From NCBI RefSeq assembly GCF_025725665.1, contig NZ_CP107009.1:1364001-1428000 (forward strand): 64,000 bases of DNA, read 5' to 3'. Positions 25,923-35,031 of this stretch are shown piece by piece. The notes under the pieces were generated by a model that worked only from the letters and a program-made list of their open reading frames with translations, was not told where the DNA came from and searched no databases. How positions within the stretch are numbered: the first letter of the stretch is position 1; the number at the start of each line of letters is the position of its first letter. A program made the position numbers and the translations under genes. The stretch comes from Halomonas sp. LR3S48. Lineage in GTDB: Bacteria; Pseudomonadota; Gammaproteobacteria; Pseudomonadales; Halomonadaceae.

Positions 25923-27500
25923 CTACACCTCGCGCTTGCCATCCACCAGCCGCGACACGCCCCAGGGGTTGCCGTCCTTGAGCGGCGCCGGCAGCAGGCC
26001 CTCAGGCAGCGCCTGATAGCACACCGGGCGCAGGAAGCGGTAGATCGCCGCGCTGCCCACCGAGGTGGTACGGCTGTCGGATGTCGCCGGGTAGGGGCCG
26101 CCGTGGACCATGGCGTGGCACACCTCGACACCCGTCGGCCAGCCGTTGGCCAGGATCCGACCCGCCTTGCGCTCGAGGATCGGCATCAGTCCTTTCGCCA
26201 CGGCGAGATCGCCGTCGTCCATCTGCAGGGTGGCGGTGAGCTGGCCTTCGAGCTGGGCCGCCACGCGCTGCATCTCCTGCTCGTCCTGGCACTCGATCAC
26301 CAGCGAAGTGGCGCCGAACACTTCTTCCTGCAGCTCGGGCTCGTTGAGGAAGCCGGCCGCCGAAGTGACGAACAGCCCCGCCTGGCAGGGGTGGGCCGAC
26401 TCGCCGGCCTGGCCGCGGGCCACTTCCCTGACCTTGCCGTTGCCGGAAAGCCGGCCCACGCCCTGCTGGTAGGCATCGTGGATGCCCGGGGTGAGCATGG
26501 TCTGGGCGCCGCTGCCTTTCACGGCCTCGCCCGCCGCCTCGACGAAGGCCTCGAGCTCGGGGCCCTTCTCGGCGATGACCAGGCCCGGGTTGGTGCAGAA
26601 CTGCCCGGCCCCCATGTTCATCGAGGCGACGAAGCCCTCGGCGATCTTGTCGCCGCGCGCCTTCAAGGCCTCGGGCAGCAGGAACACCGGGTTGATCGAG
26701 CTCATCTCGGCGTAGACCGGGATCGGCTGGGGGCGGGCTTGGGCCGTCTTCATCAGCGCGGTGCCACCGCTGCGGGAGCCGGTGAAGCCCACCGCCTGGA
26801 TGCGCGGATCGGCGACCAGCGCCTGGCCGATCTCCCGGCCCGAGCCGAACAGCAGCGAGAACACCCCCTCGGGCAGCTCGCACTTCTCGACCGCTTTCTG
26901 GACTGCGCGGCCGACCAGCTCCGAGGTGCCGGGGTGGGCGGAGTGGCCCTTGACGATCACCGGGCAGCCGGCGGCCAGTGCCGAGGCGGTGTCGCCACCG
27001 GCTACGCTGAAGGCCAGCGGGAAGTTGCTGGCGCCGAACACCGCCACCGGGCCGAGCGGGATGTGGCGCTGGCGCAGGTCGGCGCGGGGCAGTGGCTGAC
27101 GCTCGGGCAGGGCCGGGTCGAGGCGCACGTCGAGCCACTCGCCGGCGCGTACCACGGAGGCGAACAGGCGCAGCTGGCCGCAGGTGCGGCCGCGCTCGCC
27201 CTCGAGGCGTGCCCGAGGCAGGCCGGTTTCCAACATGGCGCGTTCGATCAGTTCGTCGCCGATGGCCTCGATCTCGCCGGCCACGGCCTCGAGAAACGTC
27301 GCGCGCAGCTCGAGGGTGGTTTCGCGATAAGTGCCGAAGGCCGCCTCGGCGAGTTCACAGGCGCGCTCGACCTCGGCCTTGCTGCCGCCCACGTAGGTGG
27401 GCTCAAGGCGCTCGCCGGTGGCGGGGTTGACGGCGTGGATGGGCGTGGAACTGCCGCTGACGGCTTCCTGGCCGATCAGCATTTTGCCTTGCAGGGTCAT
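25923..27500 (-). CDS. 2-Oxoglutarate semialdehyde dehydrogenase, copy 2
   Basis: 525 residues, the same length as copies 1 and 3, with Cys302, Glu265, Asn159 and Lys184 conserved. It oxidises the semialdehyde made by the AraD1 enzyme encoded just upstream (27 bp gap). This copy is the most diverged of the three (for example [36 protein letters not shown]), suggesting that it has escaped the conversion that homogenised copies 1 and 3. It is the last gene of the operon and ends at a strong terminator. Confidence 0.93.
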   Translation of the reverse strand: MTLQGKMLIGQEAVSGSSTPIHAVNPATGERLEPTYVGGSKAEVERACELAEAAFGTYRETTLELRATFLEAVAGEIEAIGDELIERAMLETGLPRARLEGERGRTCGQLRLFASVVRAGEWLDVRLDPALPERQPLPRADLRQRHIPLGPVAVFGASNFPLAFSVAGGDTASALAAGCPVIVKGHSAHPGTSELVGRAVQKAVEKCELPEGVFSLLFGSGREIGQALVADPRIQAVGFTGSRSGGTALMKTAQARPQPIPVYAEMSSINPVFLLPEALKARGDKIAEGFVASMNMGAGQFCTNPGLVIAEKGPELEAFVEAAGEAVKGSGAQTMLTPGIHDAYQQGVGRLSGNGKVREVARGQAGESAHPCQAGLFVTSAAGFLNEPELQEEVFGATSLVIECQDEQEMQRVAAQLEGQLTATLQMDDGDLAVAKGLMPILERKAGRILANGWPTGVEVCHAMVHGGPYPATSDSRTTSVGSAAIYRFLRPVCYQALPEGLLPAPLKDGNPWGVSRLVDGKREV

Positions 27501-27527
27501 AAATAAACTCCTTGTGTCATGCAGCCC

Positions 27528-28526
27528 CTAGAGCGATTTCACATCGATAGGGGGCGTCTCCGTCTCGAAGCGTAGTGGATTGCGCAGGGCCCGGCCGAAT
27601 GTGGGCAGGCTGATCTCGAAACGGTCGCCGTCCCGGGTCTGGATGCCATCGGCGAAGCTCAGGGTGGCGGTGCCGAAGAAATGCACGTGGACATCGCCGG
27701 GACGACGAAAACCCGAATATTTGAAGTGGTGATACTCCAGGTTGGCCAGGCTATGAGCCATGTTGGCCTCGCCGGTGAGGAACGGTTTCTCCCAGACGGT
27801 CTCGCCGCCTCGCACGATGCGGCTGACGCCTTCCAGGTGGTCGGGCAGCTCACCCACCCACAGCTCCGGGCCAACGCTGCAGGCGCGCAGCTTCGAGTGG
27901 GCCAGCCACAGGTAGTTGAAGCGCTCGGTGACGTGGTCGGAAAACTCGTTGCCGATGGCATAGCCCACCCGCCAGGGGTTGCCGTCGTCGCCGGTCAGGT
28001 AGAGCCCGGCGAGTTCCGGTTCCTCGCCGGCATCCTCGGCAAAGGCGGGTACCGGGATCTCGGCTTCCGGGGCAACCATGCAGTCGCCGTCGCCCTTGTA
28101 GAACCACTCCGGCTGGGCGCCGGTCTCACCGGGGGCGGGCTTGCCGCCCTCCACGCCCAGCTTGAACATGCGCATGGAGTCGGTCAGCTGCTCTTCACTC
28201 TGCTGGGTCTGTTGTTGAGAGTGGGCATGCATCGCGGAGCGCGTATCGGCGCTGCCCAGATGGGTCAGGCCGGTGCCGGTCACGAGACAGTGGGCCGGGT
28301 CGGGGTGGGTCAGCGGTGGCAGCAGGCGTTTCTCGTCGACCAGTCGCTGGTAGTCGAGGCGGGTTTCGGTCAGCGCTGCCCCGACGGCGTCGGCCAGCGA
28401 TTGCCCTGCCGCAATGGCGCGGCGGGCCAGGCTGTAGGTGTCGGCGTCGAGCAGGCGAACTTCACGGTCACTTTCGACCCGGGCCGCACGGACCTGGCCT
28501 TGGTGTTCGCATTGAATCAGGCGCAT
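27528..28526 (-). CDS. AraD1/GguC-type 2-keto-3-deoxy-L-pentonate dehydratase, copy B
   Basis: 332 residues, paralogous along its whole length to the copy at 18.8 kb (TGTGLTHLGSADTRSAMHA, GEEPELAGLYLT, GNEFSDHVTERFNYLWLAHSKLR). It produces 2-oxoglutarate semialdehyde from L-2-keto-3-deoxyarabonate, which KGSADH copy 2 then oxidises. The frame is open far upstream into dctM, but MRLIQ, with GAGGAAA before it, matches the family start. A short Gln-rich insert (HSQQQTQQSEEQ) distinguishes it from copy A. Confidence 0.88.
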   Translation of the reverse strand: MRLIQCEHQGQVRAARVESDREVRLLDADTYSLARRAIAAGQSLADAVGAALTETRLDYQRLVDEKRLLPPLTHPDPAHCLVTGTGLTHLGSADTRSAMHAHSQQQTQQSEEQLTDSMRMFKLGVEGGKPAPGETGAQPEWFYKGDGDCMVAPEAEIPVPAFAEDAGEEPELAGLYLTGDDGNPWRVGYAIGNEFSDHVTERFNYLWLAHSKLRACSVGPELWVGELPDHLEGVSRIVRGGETVWEKPFLTGEANMAHSLANLEYHHFKYSGFRRPGDVHVHFFGTATLSFADGIQTRDGDRFEISLPTFGRALRNPLRFETETPPIDVKSL

Positions 28527-28552
28527 GGCGCGGTTTCCTCGTATGGCGTTTG

Positions 28553-29854
28553 TCAAAGCGGCCAGATCGCCAGCTGCGGCCACAGCAGCAGGGCCGCCAG
28601 CACGCAAAGCTGGATGAGCATGAACGGCAATACCGAAATGTAGATGTCCTTGAGACTGATGTCCGGCGGCGCCACGCTCTTGAGGTAGAACGCCGCCGGG
28701 CCGAACGGTGGTGACAGGAACGAGACCTGCATGTTCACGGCGAACAGGATGCCGAACCAGATCGGGTCGAAACCCAGTTGCGTGACGATAGGCAGGAAGA
28801 TCGGCAACGCCAGCATGGCGATGCCGATCCAGTCGAGGAACAGCCCGAGCACCAGCATGATGCCCATCATCACCAGGATGATCGCTATCGGTGCTACCTC
28901 GAGGCCGAGGATCAAGCCCGAGACGAAGCGGTTGCCGCCCATCAGGTTGTAGACGCCGACCAGCGCGGCGGCGCCGATGCCGATCCAGATGATCATGCCG
29001 CAAGTATTGAGCGTCTGGCCCAGGCTGTGGTGCAGCATGCCCAGCGAGAATTCGCGGCGCACCATGATTGCGAGGATTACGCCGAATACACCCATCGCTG
29101 CCGCCTCGGTGACCGAGGCGATGCCGCCGTAGATGGTGCCGAGTACCAGGAAGGCGATCAGCCCCGGCAACAGGATCGCCTTGGCGGCATCGAGCCTGTT
29201 GGAGAAGGGATTGTCCTGGCTCTCCTCGGTCAATGGCGGCCCCATCTCGGGGTTCTTCAGGCAGCGTACCAGCACGTAGGCGATGTAGGAGCCCATCAGG
29301 ATCACCGCCGGGGTAATGGCCGCGGTGAACAGTTCGGCGATGGAGACGCTGGCGATCAGGCCGTAGATGATCAGCACGATCGACGGCGGCATCATGGTAC
29401 CCAGCGCGCCGCCGGCGCATACCACGCCGATCGACAGGTGCTTGTCGTAGCCCAGGCGCAGCATCTGCGGCAGCGCCAGGATGCCCAGCAGCACGATCTC
29501 GCCGCCGATGATCCCCGACAGCGCCGCCAGGAAGAACGCCACCACGATGGTCTGAACCGCCACGCCGCCGGGCAGGCGGCCGGCGAATACGCGCATGGCA
29601 TTGAACAGGTCCTTGGCGATGCCGGAGCGGTCGAGCAGCGAGGCCATCAGCACGAACATCGGCACCGCCACCAGCGAATACTCGGTGATGAAGCCGTAGA
29701 CGCGGCTGGTGACCAGCGGCAGGGCGGTCTCTCCGAACCAGCCGAAGGTGAAGGCCATTGCCACCAGGCCGGTGATGAAGGCCAGTGGCAGGCCGGTGAT
29801 GAGCAGCGCGAAGATGGCGCCGACCATCAGCAGCGTTGCGGTCGAGATATCCAT
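28553..29854 (-). CDS. dctM: TRAP transporter large permease subunit (DctM family)
   Basis: 433 residues, multi-helix. GIIGGEIVLLGILALPQML, MMPPSIVLIIYG and FLSPPFGPAAFYLKSVAP mark the DctM branch that pairs with TakP/FcbT-type binding proteins, distinct from the other three TRAP systems here. Start at MDISTATL overlapping the dctQ stop (TGATG). Works with the next two genes; ligand probably L-arabonate or another L-pentonate given the two downstream enzymes. Confidence 0.9.
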   Translation of the reverse strand: MDISTATLLMVGAIFALLITGLPLAFITGLVAMAFTFGWFGETALPLVTSRVYGFITEYSLVAVPMFVLMASLLDRSGIAKDLFNAMRVFAGRLPGGVAVQTIVVAFFLAALSGIIGGEIVLLGILALPQMLRLGYDKHLSIGVVCAGGALGTMMPPSIVLIIYGLIASVSIAELFTAAITPAVILMGSYIAYVLVRCLKNPEMGPPLTEESQDNPFSNRLDAAKAILLPGLIAFLVLGTIYGGIASVTEAAAMGVFGVILAIMVRREFSLGMLHHSLGQTLNTCGMIIWIGIGAAALVGVYNLMGGNRFVSGLILGLEVAPIAIILVMMGIMLVLGLFLDWIGIAMLALPIFLPIVTQLGFDPIWFGILFAVNMQVSFLSPPFGPAAFYLKSVAPPDISLKDIYISVLPFMLIQLCVLAALLLWPQLAIWPL

Positions 29855-30450
29855 CAGCGTGCCTCCCGACCGGGGCGAGCCCGCAGCGACTGGATCAGGT
29901 GCAGCGTGGCCTGCAGCGTCATCAGGGCCAGGGCGAACAGGATCACGCCCTTGACCATGGCCGGAAAAGGGGGATTCCACGAGGTGCCGGAGCGCTCCAG
30001 GCGCCACTCGCCGAGCGGGCTGTGCGATGCGCGCCAGAACATGTGGAAGGCGGCATAGCTCATGGCCAGGCAGAAGCCCAGGGTCACCAGGTCGTTGAAG
30101 CGATCCATCCAGCCTCTGAGACGGGGGCCGACATTGTCGTAGAGCACCTTGACGCGGATGTGGCTGTTACGGGCAAGGGCCACGGGGCCGCCCAGGGCGA
30201 AGCTGATGGCGACGAGGAATACCACGCTCTCGTGCACCCAGGAGGTGGGCGAGTTGAAGCCGTAGCGCAGGAAGACCTCGACGACGCTGATGGCCATGGC
30301 CAGCAGAATCATCCAGGCGGCGCCCCGGGCGCCTCGCGACACCAGCCGGTCGAGGCCGTTACGCTCGGGCGAGACATCCTCGACCTGCTCAACGATATCG
30401 GCGAGTTCCTGCTCGGGCAGGAGCTTGGGGTCATGTTGTTGCTGCGACAT
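29854..30450 (-). CDS. dctQ: TRAP transporter small permease subunit (DctQ family)
   Basis: 198 residues: a 40-residue acidic cytoplasmic N-terminus, then four membrane segments with SPTSWVHESVVFLVAISFALGG as the conserved region. The acidic head is longer than in the other three DctQ proteins of the window. Separated from dctP by a strong stem-loop. Confidence 0.88.
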   Translation of the reverse strand: MSQQQHDPKLLPEQELADIVEQVEDVSPERNGLDRLVSRGARGAAWMILLAMAISVVEVFLRYGFNSPTSWVHESVVFLVAISFALGGPVALARNSHIRVKVLYDNVGPRLRGWMDRFNDLVTLGFCLAMSYAAFHMFWRASHSPLGEWRLERSGTSWNPPFPAMVKGVILFALALMTLQATLHLIQSLRARPGREAR

Positions 30451-30470
30451 GGCGAGTCTCGATAGGCGTT

Positions 30471-30497
30471 GCGGGCCGCCAGAGGCTGGCGGCCCGC
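30471..30497. other. Stem-loop between dctP and dctQ
   Basis: Perfect 12-bp stem GCGGGCCGCCAG / CTGGCGGCCCGC with a 3-base loop, 20 bp after the dctP stop on the minus strand and without a T-run. Same position and strength as the hairpin in the TRAP operon at 1.7 kb, although the sequences differ. Confidence 0.7.
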
Positions 30498-30517
30498 TTC
30501 GGTTGCCGACGCGTGGT

Positions 30518-31537
30518 TCAAAGCAGGTTGCGCGAGCGCAGGAAAGCCGTGGCGGAGTCGTAGATCTTCTGGGTCATCTCGTTCTCGCCGGCCCACTCTT
30601 TCCACTCTTCTTCCGCGGCGGCGCTGAACTTGCGACGCTCCTCAGCGGGCAAATCGAAGGGGTGAACGTCCGGGTCCTCCTGCAGGCGCTGCAGGGTTTC
30701 GATGTCCTGGGCCTTGAGACGCGCGATCAGGTCGTAAGCCATGCCGTCGAAACCGGTCTCGAGGATGACCTGAAGTTCTTCCGGCAACTCGTCCCAGATC
30801 TGCTTGTTGATCGATACGGCGATCATCGGCATCGAATGGAAACCCGGGTAGAGCGGGTAGGGCGCGAAGGCGTGCAGCCCCATGGCGTCGTTGTTGGAGA
30901 GCACGGTGGAGTCGGCGGCGTCGATGACCTTCTTCTCCAGCGCGGTATAGACTTCGGAGCCGGGCAGGTTGACGGGACTTGCCCCGATGCGTTCGAAGAC
31001 GTTATAGACCATGCCCTGCGGGGCGCGGATCTTGAGGCCCTGGAAGTCTTCCAGTGACTCGATCGGCACGGTGGAAGGTACCGACTCCAGGGGGAAGGTG
31101 GCAGCACCGATCAGGTGCACGCCGTAGGGCTCGACCAGCTCGTTGTAGAGTTCCTCGCCGCCGCCGTGCTTCATGTACTCCAGGAAGTCGTAGGGGTTCT
31201 GCCAGGCACCGACCAGGTTGCCCAGCATGCCGAAGGCGGGGTCGCGCCCCGAGAAGTAGCTAGGGTCGGTCATGTGGCCCTGCAGGATGCCGGAACTCAC
31301 CGCATCCAGCGTCTCGGTGGGGCCGACCACGGCATTGATCGGCATGACCTCGATCTCGACGCGTCCATCGGTCATGCGGGAGATTCGCTCGGCCCACTCC
31401 TGCTTGATCTTGAAGCTGGGCTCGCCGGAGGTCTCCGACGCTTGGAAGGACCACTCGTACTCGGCGGCATGAGCCGTAGAGAGGCCCAACAGCAAGGCCG
31501 AGCCGATGAGGACATGACGGGGTGCGAGATTGAGCAT
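30518..31537 (-). CDS. dctP: TRAP transporter solute-binding protein (TakP-like DctP family)
   Basis: 339 residues with signal peptide MLNLAPRHVLIGSALLLGLSTAHA|AEY. FQGLKIRAPQGM carries the carboxylate-binding Arg; the SSGILQGHMTDPSYF and VLSNNDAMGLH segments resemble the 2-oxoacid-binding TakP branch. First gene of an operon continuing with dctQ, dctM, AraD1 and KGSADH, preceded by GntR operators. A pentonate or a 2-keto-3-deoxy acid is the likely ligand. Confidence 0.9.
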   Translation of the reverse strand: MLNLAPRHVLIGSALLLGLSTAHAAEYEWSFQASETSGEPSFKIKQEWAERISRMTDGRVEIEVMPINAVVGPTETLDAVSSGILQGHMTDPSYFSGRDPAFGMLGNLVGAWQNPYDFLEYMKHGGGEELYNELVEPYGVHLIGAATFPLESVPSTVPIESLEDFQGLKIRAPQGMVYNVFERIGASPVNLPGSEVYTALEKKVIDAADSTVLSNNDAMGLHAFAPYPLYPGFHSMPMIAVSINKQIWDELPEELQVILETGFDGMAYDLIARLKAQDIETLQRLQEDPDVHPFDLPAEERRKFSAAAEEEWKEWAGENEMTQKIYDSATAFLRSRNLL

Positions 31538-31674
31538 ACGGGCTCCAGGGGTTGTTAATTGTTACTGGCCGCCTATATGTTGAACATATGTGAACCATGT
31601 TCAACATATACTTTAGTCGTGACTTCCTTTTGGCGGGACGTAGCGTCTCGCCATCCGAACCAAAGGATTTGGCA
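31538..31674. promoter_or_regulatory. Divergent promoter with two GntR operators (TATGTTSAACATA)
   Basis: Contains TATGTTGAACATA (31576-31588, a perfect 6-1-6 dyad) and ATGTTCAACAT (31597-31607, a perfect 5-1-5 dyad), centres 20 bp apart, i.e. two helical turns. Read together they make a perfect 14-bp inverted repeat around a 9-bp spacer. The same 13-mer (TATGTTCAACATA) sits upstream of the GntR gene at 41.3-42.1 kb, which identifies the likely regulator for both divergent genes. Confidence 0.75.
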
Positions 31675-32601
31675 ATGCAAGACATCGAAATCGGCCTGGT
31701 AGGCGTCGGCAAGATCGTCCGCGACCAGCACCTCCCGGCTCTGGTCGAAAGCCACGATTTCCAGCTCGTGGCGACGGCGGACCCCTCGTCGCGGTTGGAA
31801 GACGTGCCGGGATACGACTCGCAGATCGCCATGCTCGAGGCCCATCCGGAATTGAAGGCGGTGGCTATCTGCACGCCGACGCACCTGCGCTACTCGCAGG
31901 CGCGCATCGCCCTGGAGCAGGGCAGGAGCGTGCTGCTGGAGAAACCGCCCGGTGCGACCCTGAGCGAGGTGGCGGACCTGGTCGAGCTGGCCGAGCGCCA
32001 GGGTTGCACCCTGTTCGCGGCCTGGCACTCGCGCTTCGCCCCGGGCGTGGCGCAGGCTCGCGAGTGGCTGAGGGAGCGGCGCATAAAGCGGGTCGAGATC
32101 GACTGGCGCGAAGACGTGCGGGTATGGCACCCCGGCCAGGCGTGGATATGGGAGCCGGCCGGCATGGGTGTCTTCGACCCCGGCATCAACGCGCTATCGA
32201 TCGCCACCGAGATACTGCCGCGCGCCTTCTTCCTGCGCGATGCGCGGCTATGGGTGCCGAGCAACTGTCAGGCCCCCATCGCCGCTGCGCTGACCTTCAG
32301 TGACATGGAGGGCACGCCGATAGTGGCCGACTTCGATTTTCGCCAGCCGAGCCCGCCGATCTGGAGCTTTCATGTCGAGACCGATGCGGGGCGGCTCAGC
32401 CTGTTGCAGGGCGGCCGCCGGTTGGAGATCGACGGCCGCTGCCTGCTCGACGCCGAGGAACGCGAGTACCCGGGCCTTTATGCGCGTTTCGCCGAGCTGA
32501 TCCGGGAAGGACACAGCGATGTGGACCTGGCGCCACTGCGCCATGTGGCGGATGCGTGCCTCTCCGCCTGGCGCGAGCCGACGGAGCCCTTCATCGAGTG
32601 A
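31675..32601 (+). CDS. L-Arabinose / D-galactose 1-dehydrogenase (Gfo/Idh/MocA family)
   Basis: 308 residues, close to the 309 of the Azospirillum L-arabinose 1-dehydrogenase, with which it shares (from memory) the LGLVGVGKI-type start, DQHLPA, LEKPPGATL, WHPGQ-WIWEP and FDPGINALSI. It oxidises the pyranose at C1 with NAD(P)+ to the lactone. Start at MQDIEIGLV with AAAGGA upstream; the longer frame would begin inside the operator. It is divergent to the pentonate TRAP operon and upstream of arabinose ABC import genes. D-galactose is an equally plausible substrate. Confidence 0.85.
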   Translation: MQDIEIGLVGVGKIVRDQHLPALVESHDFQLVATADPSSRLEDVPGYDSQIAMLEAHPELKAVAICTPTHLRYSQARIALEQGRSVLLEKPPGATLSEVADLVELAERQGCTLFAAWHSRFAPGVAQAREWLRERRIKRVEIDWREDVRVWHPGQAWIWEPAGMGVFDPGINALSIATEILPRAFFLRDARLWVPSNCQAPIAAALTFSDMEGTPIVADFDFRQPSPPIWSFHVETDAGRLSLLQGGRRLEIDGRCLLDAEEREYPGLYARFAELIREGHSDVDLAPLRHVADACLSAWREPTEPFIE

Positions 32602-32638
32602 GGTAGGGGAGAAGCACAGCCATTCGTGCGGTGTTTCC

Positions 32639-33595
32639 CTAGAGGAGCCCTTGCTGGCGTTGATGGGCTACCAGCTCCCGCAACATGCCCATCAGTGTTG
32701 CCGCGCCTGGGGAGAGCCGACGCCGTCTCAGGCTCACCAGGCCGAATGGCTGCACGCTGAGCCGCTGGTGGAAAGGCAGGATGCGAAAGCGCGTCGGGGC
32801 GCACAGCAGGTCGGCCACCTGACGCGTGGTGGCCGTGATCGTGTCCGAGCGATCGATCAACGCCAGCGCCACCAGGATGTCGGTGGTGTCGACGACCTGT
32901 GCCGGGGGCTCGATAGCATGGTAGAGAAACAGTGCGTCGACCCGCTGGCGCATCAGTGCCCCCTGGGGCTGTAGCGCCCACGGGTAATCGGCCATGGCCT
33001 GCAGCGTCAACGGCTCGGCTCCCGACAGTGGGTGTCCCTCGCGGCACACGAAGCAGATCTCCTCTTCCCCGATCTCTTCGAACACGAACGGATCGGTCGA
33101 GAACCCGGCCGGTATCCGGGTAATGGCGAAATCCAGTTCCCCTTCCAGCAGCCTCGGCACGAGCCGCTTGCTGACGTCGACCTCGACGCTGATCTGCAGC
33201 CTGGGGTGGGTGCGGTGCACCCGCTCGATGGCGCTTGCGAGCAGGGTCACCGCCGGCGCCATCACCGTGCCGATGGCTACCTTGCCGACACTGCCCGCGA
33301 GCAGGGCATTGAGTTCTTTGCCGGTATTGTGAAGATCCGAGAGCATGGCCTGCGCATGCCGGACCATCACCTCCCCGTACCAGTTCGGCTCGAGCCCGCG
33401 TGAATGACGGTCGAACAGTTTGACGCCCAGTTGGGACTCGATATCCCCCAGCAACTTCGAGGCGGCCGGTTGGCTGATGCCCAACTGGGCGGCCGCGCGG
33501 TGCAGGTTGCGCTGTTCGTCGAGGGCCAGAAAGAGCTGGAAATGGCGCAACTTTAGTCGTGCTTTCAGGAACCAGTCATCATCCAGCGTGCGCAT
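32639..33595 (-). CDS. LysR-family regulator, GbpR-like
   Basis: 318 residues with N-terminal helix-turn-helix (LRHFQLFLALDEQRNLHRAAAQLGISQPAASK) and a LysR effector domain. It resembles GbpR, which controls sugar-binding-protein genes for galactose/arabinose in rhizobia. It is divergent to galM-araFGH-arabonate dehydratase, the natural target. Start ATG preceded by GGAGAGG; a GTG 18 bp earlier is possible. It is convergent with the sugar dehydrogenase gene. Confidence 0.85.
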   Translation of the reverse strand: MRTLDDDWFLKARLKLRHFQLFLALDEQRNLHRAAAQLGISQPAASKLLGDIESQLGVKLFDRHSRGLEPNWYGEVMVRHAQAMLSDLHNTGKELNALLAGSVGKVAIGTVMAPAVTLLASAIERVHRTHPRLQISVEVDVSKRLVPRLLEGELDFAITRIPAGFSTDPFVFEEIGEEEICFVCREGHPLSGAEPLTLQAMADYPWALQPQGALMRQRVDALFLYHAIEPPAQVVDTTDILVALALIDRSDTITATTRQVADLLCAPTRFRILPFHQRLSVQPFGLVSLRRRRLSPGAATLMGMLRELVAHQRQQGLL

Positions 33596-33752
33596 GGGGC
33601 CTCTCCGCTTCACCTATCGATAACATTTTATATATCAAAACCGGGAAGGTTGCGTATTGGTTGGTTATGTCAGGTCTGTCTACTGTAGCGGCTGTATCCG
33701 CGACGATCGTGTCGCACCGACAACAACAATTCCACGATCAAGGAGACAGATC
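33596..33752. promoter_or_regulatory. Divergent promoter region between LysR gene and galM-araFGH operon
   Basis: An AT-rich tract at 33614-33645 holds a modest dyad GATAACATTTTATATATC (33619-33636) with the GATA/TATC ends expected for a LysR box. The rest reaches the AAGGAG ribosome site of galM. No other element is clear. Confidence 0.4.
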
Positions 33753-34982
33753 ATGCCACTCACATACGCCTCGACACGCGGTGCCGGCTCGCACCTGCTG
33801 CTGAGAGCGGCAGCCACCGTGTTGATGCTGGTCGTGGCCGAGGCACATGCCAGCGCCGAGATGGTTTCCGACGAGAAGGCTGCACGCGGTATCGACCAAG
33901 CGGTATTTGGCCAGTTGCCCGACGGTCGCCAGGTCGACGTTTATCGCTTTACCAACGCCAATGGCATCGAGATGCGCGTCATCAACTACGGCGGCATCAT
34001 CCTCTCGCTGAAGACTCCCGATGCGCAGGGAGAATTCGACGACATCGTGATGGGCTTCGACTCCCTGGATGACTATCTCTCCGACGAATATCGCCAGGCC
34101 AACCCCTACTTCGGTGCTCTGATCGGACGCTACGGCAACCGCATCGCGGGTGGCCGGTTCTCTCTCGATGGGGAAACGCATTCGTTGGCGACCAACGATG
34201 GCGACAATCATCTTCACGGTGGTCGGCAGGGATTCGACAGGGTGCTATGGCAGGCCGAGCCGTTCGAGAACGACGAAGGCGCCGGCCTCGTCCTGCGCTA
34301 TACCAGCGAGGACGGCGAGGAGGGGTATCCGGGACGGCTGGAGACCGAGGTGACCTACACCCTGACCGACGCCGATGAACTGGTCGTCGATTACCGGGCG
34401 ACGACCGACAAGGCGACCCCGGTCAATCTCACCCAGCACAGCTACTTCAATCTCGAGGGCGAAGGCCGTGGCAGCATTCTCGATCATCACCTGACGATCA
34501 ACGCCAATGCGTTTACCCCGGTGGATGGCACCTTGATCCCCACCGGTGAGATTCGCCCAGTCGAAGGTACGCCGTTCGACTTTACCCAACCGACGCCGAT
34601 CGGCGAGCGCATCGAACAGGATAACGAGCAACTGACGTTCGGCAAGGGCTACGACCACAACTTCGTGCTCGCCGAACAGGCCGCTTCTTCCAGTGAGCCC
34701 GTGCTGGCTGCCAGGGTGTGGGAGCCGGATAGCGGACGCCTTCTGGAGATCGCCACCACCGAACCGGGCATCCAGTTCTACTCGGGCAACTTCCTTGCCG
34801 GCGATCTGACGGGCAAGCGGGGACAGGCTTACGAGCACCGCTCCGGATTCGCGCTGGAGACCCAGCACTATCCCGATTCCCCCAACCAGGCCGACTTTCC
34901 CTCGACGATTCTCGAGGCGGGGGAGACCTATCGCTCACGCACGATCTATCGGTTCTCCGCCCAGGAGAGCGCGGGCTCGTAA
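33753..34982 (+). CDS. galM: Periplasmic aldose 1-epimerase (mutarotase)
   Basis: 409 residues, longer than cytoplasmic GalM because of an N-terminal signal peptide (hydrophobic LLLRAAATVLMLVVAEAHASA). Catalytic His in NLTQHSYFNL and Glu in GFALETQHYPD. It interconverts alpha and beta anomers of aldoses; exported, it would act before uptake by the ABC importer encoded next. Start with AAGGAG 8 bp before; the upstream frame has no family resemblance. First gene of a six-gene plus-strand operon. Confidence 0.9.
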   Translation: MPLTYASTRGAGSHLLLRAAATVLMLVVAEAHASAEMVSDEKAARGIDQAVFGQLPDGRQVDVYRFTNANGIEMRVINYGGIILSLKTPDAQGEFDDIVMGFDSLDDYLSDEYRQANPYFGALIGRYGNRIAGGRFSLDGETHSLATNDGDNHLHGGRQGFDRVLWQAEPFENDEGAGLVLRYTSEDGEEGYPGRLETEVTYTLTDADELVVDYRATTDKATPVNLTQHSYFNLEGEGRGSILDHHLTINANAFTPVDGTLIPTGEIRPVEGTPFDFTQPTPIGERIEQDNEQLTFGKGYDHNFVLAEQAASSSEPVLAARVWEPDSGRLLEIATTEPGIQFYSGNFLAGDLTGKRGQAYEHRSGFALETQHYPDSPNQADFPSTILEAGETYRSRTIYRFSAQESAGS

Positions 34983-35031
34983 CGCTTGAGCAACGTCAAC
35001 AACAACATCCGAAGAGACGTAGGAGTACGAC

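Noticed and set aside
27528..29420. A single large fusion of DctM and AraD1 reading
   Set aside because: The frame is merely open upstream; the dctM protein is in another frame and AraD1 has its own ribosome site and family-consistent start.
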